Source of the DNA: Brugia malayi
Taxonomy: Eukaryota; Nematoda; Chromadorea; Rhabditida; Onchocercidae
Length of the DNA: 64,000 nt
Assembly: GCF_000002995.4 (NCBI RefSeq)
Contig: NW_025062475.1
Span: 14,106,687-14,170,686, forward strand
Direction of reading: 5' to 3'
The notes below the pieces were generated by a model. That model saw only the letters and a program-made list of their open reading frames with translations, ran no database searches and was not told the origin of the DNA. Positions 56,786 to 64,000 of the stretch are shown piece by piece (the stretch's first letter is position 1; the number at the start of each line of letters is the position of its first letter). The translations under genes were made by a program, and so were the position numbers.

Positions 56786-59700
56786 AAGAAGATTATCGAT
56801 AATTTAGTTAATCAATCATATTTGGCTGCGATAAATGTTTGATCAATTATTGATCACTTCATTAGCTAATTGTAATTAATACTTTTTGAATTGTTGTTTA
56901 CCCAGTAATAACCAATCAATATGGGTAAAACAAAAAAAAAGAAATGTTGTTTAACCAAAGGGATAGTACCAAACTTGAGCAAATGATATAATAATAACAT
57001 CTTAACAGTGATAATAATACCAATAAGTGAGATTTATATTTTTGATAATATTTGAAATATTATATCCAACAATGATTGTTTTATGAATAACTACCATATG
57101 TCAACAATAAATTAATTAATTATCAAACATTTCGTTTTTTTTAAATGAATATAACAGAGAGAAAGCGAATTAGTTTTGTTATATCTGATAATAGCATTTA
57201 ATCAAATTAATGACTTTTACTTATATTATTTTTACTTCACACAATCACGTTGTAAACATTAACATTTCTCGTATTACGCTTACTTATAATCGACAAGTAT
57301 TAACGTCACGTCAAATGATTATTTGCGATTATTTTTTTGCTAAGTTTTGATCATATGCAATTCATATTGATATTTGGTTAGTTAAATTAGCTAGAGTAAT
57401 GAAATTATCAGATGTTATTGAAGTGAAAAATGCTATCAAATTTTTTTCTATATTATCATAAGTTATAAAAAAGAAAAAAAAAAGAAATAAAACCTAAGTC
57501 AAGTTAATAATAAATAATTGCACTGATTTGTTTAATAAAAACTAATAATTACTCAAATATTACTGATAAAAAGAGCATTAATCACTATCATCACTATTAT
57601 TAGCATTTGAATCATCAATGCATACATAGAAAATTCAAATATAATTCGAAAATGTCTAAATATGGTATCACTTTTTTAAATTATATTTTAATTAAGATAT
57701 TTATTTTTCCATTTCATTTCAATCTTGTTTTCTTTTTTTTTAAAACAGGTTGGAAATTAAATTTTTTATTTTTTTTTCAAGACATCAGAAATTAAAAATA
57801 AATAGTTATGGTAAAAATTAGCAAATAATGTAATTATATGATTTAATTTCCCAAATTAACCAATTTTTATTTCATTCCGATCAAGTTAATAATTGATAAA
57901 ATGCAAAAACTTGCACTGCATTTTAATACTATTTATCATTTAAGCAAAAATTCTACTTGCAAAATAAAAAAAAAAAAACACTTGAAAATATGAAAAAGGA
58001 AAGAAAAATTGAAAATTAAAATTGATTTAAAGAATGAGAAAAGTTTACTGAAAATAAGATGACATAATTTACAGATTGCTGAGAGAGAGAGAGAACAAAG
58101 ATTTATTTATATTAGCAAGGAGAAAAATAAATTAATAACAATGAAGTAAAATGATTGAAGTGCAAGATGACAGCTATTTTGAATTCATCCAGCTTACCGT
58201 ATTGTATTGCTATATATATCAAATCTCTGCTAATAGTCAACTACTGTAATACCGTACTGCCATGACTATACGATAGTCAAACAAGCAATTACGGTATCGC
58301 ATTTTTGTGACTGAAAGCAATTTAAATTAACAGAATGAATGTTTTATGAGGGTAATGTAAACAATTGCATTTACTGAAATATTAAAAGATAAATATAAAT
58401 AACAGTTTGATTATTAGCATCTTCAAATCAAATATCAAAATACAACAATAAAAAAAAAATACTAATTTATGAATAACAGACTGATAATACAGTCATAAAA
58501 ATTAGTGATTTCAAGCATTTTAAAAAATAGTGAAAAAAAAATTTGCATATAATGACTGAGTAATAATATAAAAGCAATTTAAATTGACAGAAACAAATTT
58601 TAAGTATATATGTAAGAATTTTATGTTTCTTTTTGCTGATAAATTAGTCACTAATTATCATATATATTCATTTGCTTTTTGTTTGAAAAATTTTAATTAA
58701 TTTTGATTATTATTTTTAGTGAGACAGAAAAAAAAAAAGAAATAGACTAAAAGAAATTGCTTTATTAAATAAACCGAAACGAACTACTGTTTCCCCATTT
58801 ATTTTATCAAATAATTCATACATTATCATGTTATTCTAAATTTTATTTCCACTACAAAATTTTAAATTCATTGCAATGAAATAAATGAATATTTTTTATT
58901 TTTTACTTCATTATTCTATTTTAAAATACAAAATTTAAAAAGAAATTAAAGAATGAATGTGAAAATGAGATGGAAAAATAGAGAAATGAAAAATATATGC
59001 ATGTCAACAATTAGATTAAAAGAATATTAATTAGATTTTATCGTTTCATAGCATACACTTATGCTTGCCAACATTTCACTACTAATTCTTTAAATTTTTC
59101 ATTAAATTTTGCATAATTTCTTTAAATATTGCTAAATATTTATATTTTTTTGATTTATTTCTACTACAAATTTGACCTAGATTATCGTTTTATTTCGTTT
59201 ATTAGATTTATTCAAATTAATTCACATATTACAATATTATTCAACCGTTTTTTTTTCTTTTTTTTTCTTTGCCATCTTTAAAAATTACATTTTACATTCA
59301 GTCATCCATCAATAATGAGTGGAAAAAAATAAGGATAGATAATGCCAAAAATTATTGAAATTGTCAATTGTCGCAATGAAATAACGTTGAGAGAGCAATT
59401 AAATTTTGTTCCTTTTTCTCAAATCATTTTTTGATTTTGTCAACAAAAAATAATTTTTTAAATAATAGTACTTAAATGCTGACATAAAATCATCAATTTT
59501 CATATGAACTCAGTCAATTTATGTTTGATTATTTTCTAAAATTAAATTTTAGTTTAAAATTTTGTCGAATATCTACGAGTCATACATTATTAATAATTTC
59601 TAATTTTTTATTTCCTTTTACTAATAGTTTAATAAATAATACCAATAATAAGTAAACAATAGTAATAATAACAATAAAATCATAATAAAATAATAATGAC

Positions 59701-60937
59701 AATAATAACAGCAATAGTAATAATAAAATCTGACCTATTTTATTAAGAATGAAATAACTGAATTTTAAATTCGTTTATAAACATATTTGAGCGAATAAAA
59801 TATTTCAAATATCAAGTTATTTTTTTTTTTATATTAAGTGATTTGTGAATGTTTTAATTCATTTATTCCAGTATGTATAATTTCTTTTTTTTTTAAAAAA
59901 AAAAAACAATTATATAAGGAAGTCAATCTTTACTAAATTATCTTTTCATCATTTTAGAGATTAAACAAATTGAACTCATTCATTTTTTGTATGCCATTTA
60001 TTTTAACTTTTTTTCTGTTTGAATTAAAGTGACAGTATTTGAAATTAAAAACTGTTATGCATATATCATTAAAAAGGCAATTCTTCTAACCTATTTAATC
60101 ATTTCACATTTCATTAATAATATTTAATTAATTAAGTATTACTATTAATCATAACAAAAAATGAGACGAGTGGGAGAAAAAAAAAGTAAAATGAACTGAA
60201 ATGAACACAAAAAATGAACAAAAATGTAAAATTTTATTCACTCTTATCATATTGTTTACTTTATGAACTTTTCTCTTCCTTTAGTTCATATTATTCCCCT
60301 TATCATTTATCATTTCTTGTCAATTTTTTCTTCATCATCTTCGGGTTCTTTCTTTTACTCATTCCCGGAATTTAACAATGATGCTTTTCTTCTTTCATTT
60401 TCAAATCAAGTTTTGCTTTCTCTCTTTTACTTTTTTTTTTTCCATTTTTTTCATTCTGTTTGTTAATAAAACCAGAAATCAGAAGTTTAAAAATTTTGTT
60501 AATGTGGTTTTAAAGGATAAAATTTTTCAAAAATTCATTGTTTTCTCGAAATGATGACGAATGAATCGTTCATAATTGCATGCTACATGCGCAAATCGAA
60601 TTATTATTACTGCTATTACTCATCAATATTCAATAATGAATAATTAAACTTTTTTGCATAAAATTTTTTTTTTTTTACATTTTCCAATTAAAAAATTTCT
60701 AATTAGCTTATCAATAAGATAAAGTAGTGCAGTGATAATATTTCGAACTTATCATTCACTTCATGGATATCATTTCATTCTAATATTTATGATTATTATA
60801 ACAAATTAGTGATTATATACACATATTCTCACACAACGATATAAAAATAAAGTATAAATATGATTAACTTATACAAATAAGAATTAAATACTTAAAATGA
60901 TAGTATTTTATCGTTTCATTGATGATTCTTAATAAAC
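56786..60937. other. A+T-rich DNA, no supported gene
   Basis: Contains an inverted pair around TTACCGTAT / TTACGGTAT at about 58195 and 58290, and AAT-type triplet repeats at 59630-59730. The frame at 60263-60466 is Ser/Phe-rich without splice support. Confidence 0.45.
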
Positions 60938-61069
60938 AAATGCTAGCAAATTTTTAAAGTATTCATTTGATAAAGTATTCAACAAAGTTAAGATTCCTCT
61001 TCAACTAGTGGAATGCGCTTTATTCGACCCTTCTAATGCTGATACATACTCTAGTGATAACACATTGAT
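60938..61069 (+). other. Coding-like open patch
   Basis: Plus frame including FNKVKIPLQLVECALFDPSN and ADTYSSDNTLI, stop. It lies only 40 bp before the next exon candidate but cannot join it in phase, so it is left unassigned. Confidence 0.25.
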
Positions 61070-61108
61070 ATGATTATCATTTGTTGTATTATGTTATCAC
61101 TATTTCAG

Positions 61109-61272
61109 ATATGTTAAAATTCTTGAAATTAACAAAAAGATTCATTCACATACAATGACCACAGCAGAAATGATGAATGTTGTGTTACTATCTTGCGGTC
61201 ACAATAAACGATGGAAACGACATAGTATCGCGGTATTTAATCGTGGTAATAACTTAATAAATATAAATGATG
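61109..61272 (+). CDS. Exon of an unidentified plus-strand gene
   Basis: Acceptor CTATTTCAG, donor GATG|GTTAGT; 164 nt, phase 2 in, 1 out, with no stop in that frame. Encodes YVKILEINKKIHSHTMTTAE, then MMNVVLLSCGHNKRWKRHSI and AVFNRGNNLININD. The pattern (strand, turn, TTAEMMNVVL helix, basic stretch, strand) recalls ubiquitin-like Ras-association folds, but this is a weak impression. It is one of the most coding-like patches in the right-hand third. Confidence 0.5.
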
Positions 61273-61854
61273 GTTAGTTTATATTTTTATTCTTTTAACT
61301 AATTAATAAATTGACACTTAAATTTATAATTAAATTTTAATTATATCAAAAATACAAAATTTAATTATAAAAAACAAGTTTTAAATTTTTTTATAAATTA
61401 CTAAAGACAATTATAATCATTTAAATGGTAATATTCATTTGTGGTATTTAAATATTACATTTGCATTTCCGTATTTTGGAGCATTGTAAAATTTATCCCT
61501 TACTCAAGTACTTAATAATTTGATAAATTTTTTATCAGTGATTAGCAATAGAAAGAAAGCAATTAAATATGCTAAAAAATTTGTAAGCTTCTCAAAAAAT
61601 AAACTTGTCATCTTTCTAAACCTTATTGTTAGTTACATTTTAAACAAAAAAAAACCCCCCAAGGGAATACTTTTTTCTTTTTTTTCCTTCTTTCTTCTCA
61701 ATTCCACTTCTCTTCTTCGGCATTTTTAATGTTTTAACTTTTATTGAAAAAGTAAGAAAAAGTAAAAAAAAAAAAAAGATTGACACTTGCTAAATTTCAT
61801 CAATATGTTGCAAAGTAAAATATGAAATTTTACAAATTTCACGTGGCTTAGCTT

Positions 61855-61856
<2 letters not shown>

Positions 61857-61886
<30 letters not shown>
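61857..61886. repeat. T30 homopolymer run
   Basis: 30 consecutive T in the presumed intron between 61272 and 62919. Confidence 0.9.
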
Positions 61887-61889
<3 letters not shown>

Positions 61890-62445
61890 GGTAGTTATAA
61901 TTATCAGTAATATTTTCATTATTAACATGATAAATATATGTTAGTAACATATAATTCATTGCTTTAAAATATAATTAATTGTCTTTAAAAAAAAAAGAAA
62001 AAATCATTTAACATACACACATTAAGAAGAAAATAAACTGACTCATTTTCTAAAAAATTTATTAAAATAAAACTAAGAAAATGGTAATTGCCCGCTGATT
62101 TCATTTTCATCCGTCAAAACTAACAAACAAACAGTAAAAGTTGTTGTTTTTTTTCGAAAGAGTTCATTAAATATATTTTTAAACGCATACACAGATTCTT
62201 TCTTTCATTTTTGTTTTATCACTTTGACTATGGTCTCTATTCCTCTATTTTGTTATAATTAATTTGTCTATAAATATAACTTTTAAGAAAAGAATTATTG
62301 AATCATATAATGGAAAATTCTGCATTTAAATTTTCACAAATGAATTTTAGACGTAATTTTTTTTTAAAAAAAAAAAGTAACTTTACCATTATTTTGCATT
62401 TTTTCCATTGTATTCATAGTGCTCTTTCCGTAACTTTCTAACCCA

Positions 62446-62501
62446 TCAATCAATCAGTCAATCAATAAATCGATCAATCAGTCAATCCAATCAGTCAGTC
62501 A
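62446..62501 (+). repeat. (CAAT)n/(CAGT)n microsatellite
   Basis: About 13 imperfect tetranucleotides of the CAATCAAT/CAGTCAGT type. Confidence 0.85.
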
Positions 62502-62918
62502 TAATATTTTTTTTTTAATGAGAAAATATATCACTTTACAAAATTTTTATAAGCACATTTTAATCCATTTTGCCACAGAAAATATTAAATCTTTTAAATC
62601 TTTTTCGCTACTTTTTCCATTTCTCTTTTCCTAAATTTAATGATTTTTCAATAATAATTAAATGAAATTTTATTTTACTATTGTAAGTAACAAAAAAATA
62701 AAAATTTGTTAAAATAAGAAATTTTTCTCGTTTTTTTTTTTTTTGTATTTGTTCAAAGATCATTTCAATTCATGTTATTTACATTTATTTTATACTATAC
62801 AGCAAATTAACTTTTGATGTATGTATGTAATGCATGAAATTTTTCATCTACAAACTTGTTCGTTTTTTTTTTTTCTTTTTTCTTTTTTAAATCGATTTTC
62901 TTTGCTCTAAATATTTAG

Positions 62919-62946
62919 ATCATTTATATCGATTCGATGGATCAAA
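62919..62946 (+). CDS. Short following exon (continues the 61109 exon in phase)
   Basis: Acceptor AAATATTTAG accepts phase 1 from 61272. Encodes DHLYRFDGS, then either donor AA|GTAGTA (phase 2) or AAG TAG as a stop. The gene may run past the right edge. Confidence 0.35.
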
Positions 62947-62950
62947 GTAG

Positions 62951-64000
62951 TACTGAAGAATTACGGATGAATTATTTCCCTTGTTTCTCTTTTTTTTTTT
63001 TTTTTGATTCAAAAACAAATCTCTCATTTATCAAATATTTTTTCATTTTTGAATATTGAAATTTTCCTTTTTTTTATCGAAATTTTCCTCTCGGTGATTG
63101 TCATTTTTAACTTTTGACATTATTTTAGATATGAAATTTTTTTCAATTAATTTTGTTATTTTTCATTCGAAGCTTTCTTTTTTTTTTCCTATTTTTAAAA
63201 TTAGTCGTTACAATATCAATGATAGAATTAGAAATGAATAAAAAGTCGTCGAGAAAAATTTTTATAAAAATGAAATGAAAAATGGAAATAATGATAATAT
63301 GACATTCATTTATTCTTTGTTGTGATTTTATTTTCAATTTATGATTCATTATAGTTTCAAAAAAGGAAATATTCAACAATGCTTCATAGCATATAAATTA
63401 TGATCTTAGTTTTAATTTTTTTATTTAACAAAGTTTTATCATAGAAATTAAATGAAAATATCATCTGATATGTTAAAATTAATAAATCTAATATTCTCAT
63501 TCATGCTTTAGTCAGTGTTCATCTTTGAATAATCAAATTTAATAATTAATTCTAAATCACATTTTTACTCTAAATCAATTATTTTTACTTTTAAATAAAT
63601 TTTTTGATTATATTTTAATTTTTAAATTTTATATAAAATAAAAATTTATCTGTTTTAATTTGTTTTTTTTTTTCTTTTTGCTAAAAAGCATATTTTATAT
63701 TAATAACACATATGTATGATAATTTCAGTCTTATAAGCTTCCATTGTACTTTTATTTATTTAATTTTTCTCATTTCACATTGTCTGATTTTAAATTATTT
63801 CTAGAAATTAGAAGCAACTGTCATATGAAAAGTTAATATTATTAGTTCTGTTTTTGCTTCTTTTTTTTGAATCTTTTTTATTTAGCTTAGTTCAATTTTT
63901 AATTTATTATTTCACTAACTTTGTTTGCAAAAAAAAAAAAAATTAATTGGCATTTAAATCCTATCATATCACATAATTGTAGAAATTTAATTTTTTAAAT
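62951..64000. other. A+T-rich DNA to the right edge
   Basis: No exon was recognised. The frames present are homopolymer-driven. The gene begun at 61109 may continue beyond the window. Confidence 0.45.

Noticed and set aside
1..64000. Possible bacterial (endosymbiont) gene transfer
   Set aside because: No prokaryote-like uninterrupted gene, ribosomal RNA or insertion sequence was seen on either strand.

Overview
The window is very A+T-rich eukaryotic DNA with long homopolymer runs, many microsatellites, small exons and introns up to about 14 kb. TTAGGC-type telomere-like repeats, TTTCAG/TTTTAG-type splice acceptors and this gene architecture point to a nematode. The long introns and base composition fit a spirurid (filarial-type) worm, but the species cannot be named from the sequence alone. 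No bacterial gene, operon or CRISPR array was seen. Almost all long open frames are chance frames in T-rich or repeat DNA. The real genes had to be read as small exons bounded by splice sites.

Layout. 1-1239: gene-free A-rich DNA. About 1240-9800: a large inverted-repeat structure. A left arm of about 2.2 kb faces a right arm that holds three near-identical 1.81-kb tandem units. Each unit carries two short blocks of telomere-like TTAGGC repeats, and the blocks point head-to-head across the centre. 9830-11050: T-rich DNA with a duplicated segment. 11640-12031: decayed coding-like patches. 13607-15192 and 16190-16783: two small minus-strand genes (about 188 and 70 residues) whose splice phases agree at every joint; I do not recognise either product. 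17-26 kb: mostly non-coding DNA, microsatellites and G+C-richer islands.

26508-49264 (+): the main gene. It encodes a transcription-factor-like protein with three C2H2-type zinc fingers (the third lacks its usual last histidine), a glutamine-rich stretch, a leucine-rich segment and a C-terminal coiled coil. Exons 1-8 and 10-12 chain in phase; the exon 8/9 and 9/10 joints are uncertain. Intron 4 (14.4 kb) cuts finger 2 in half. It also holds a same-strand exon (42504-43224) with a CENP-B/pipsqueak-type helix-turn-helix, ending in the same splice phase as exon 4. One locus may therefore use two promoters to swap one DNA-binding domain for another; a nested gene is the alternative. The same intron contains an isolated exon resembling the thiamine pyrophosphokinase active-site motif.

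49.3-64 kb: A+T-rich DNA with an ATT microsatellite, a 24-bp C-rich minisatellite and several plus-strand exon candidates (54978-55114, 56741-56785, 61109-61272, 62919-62946) that suggest one or two further genes running to or beyond the right edge.
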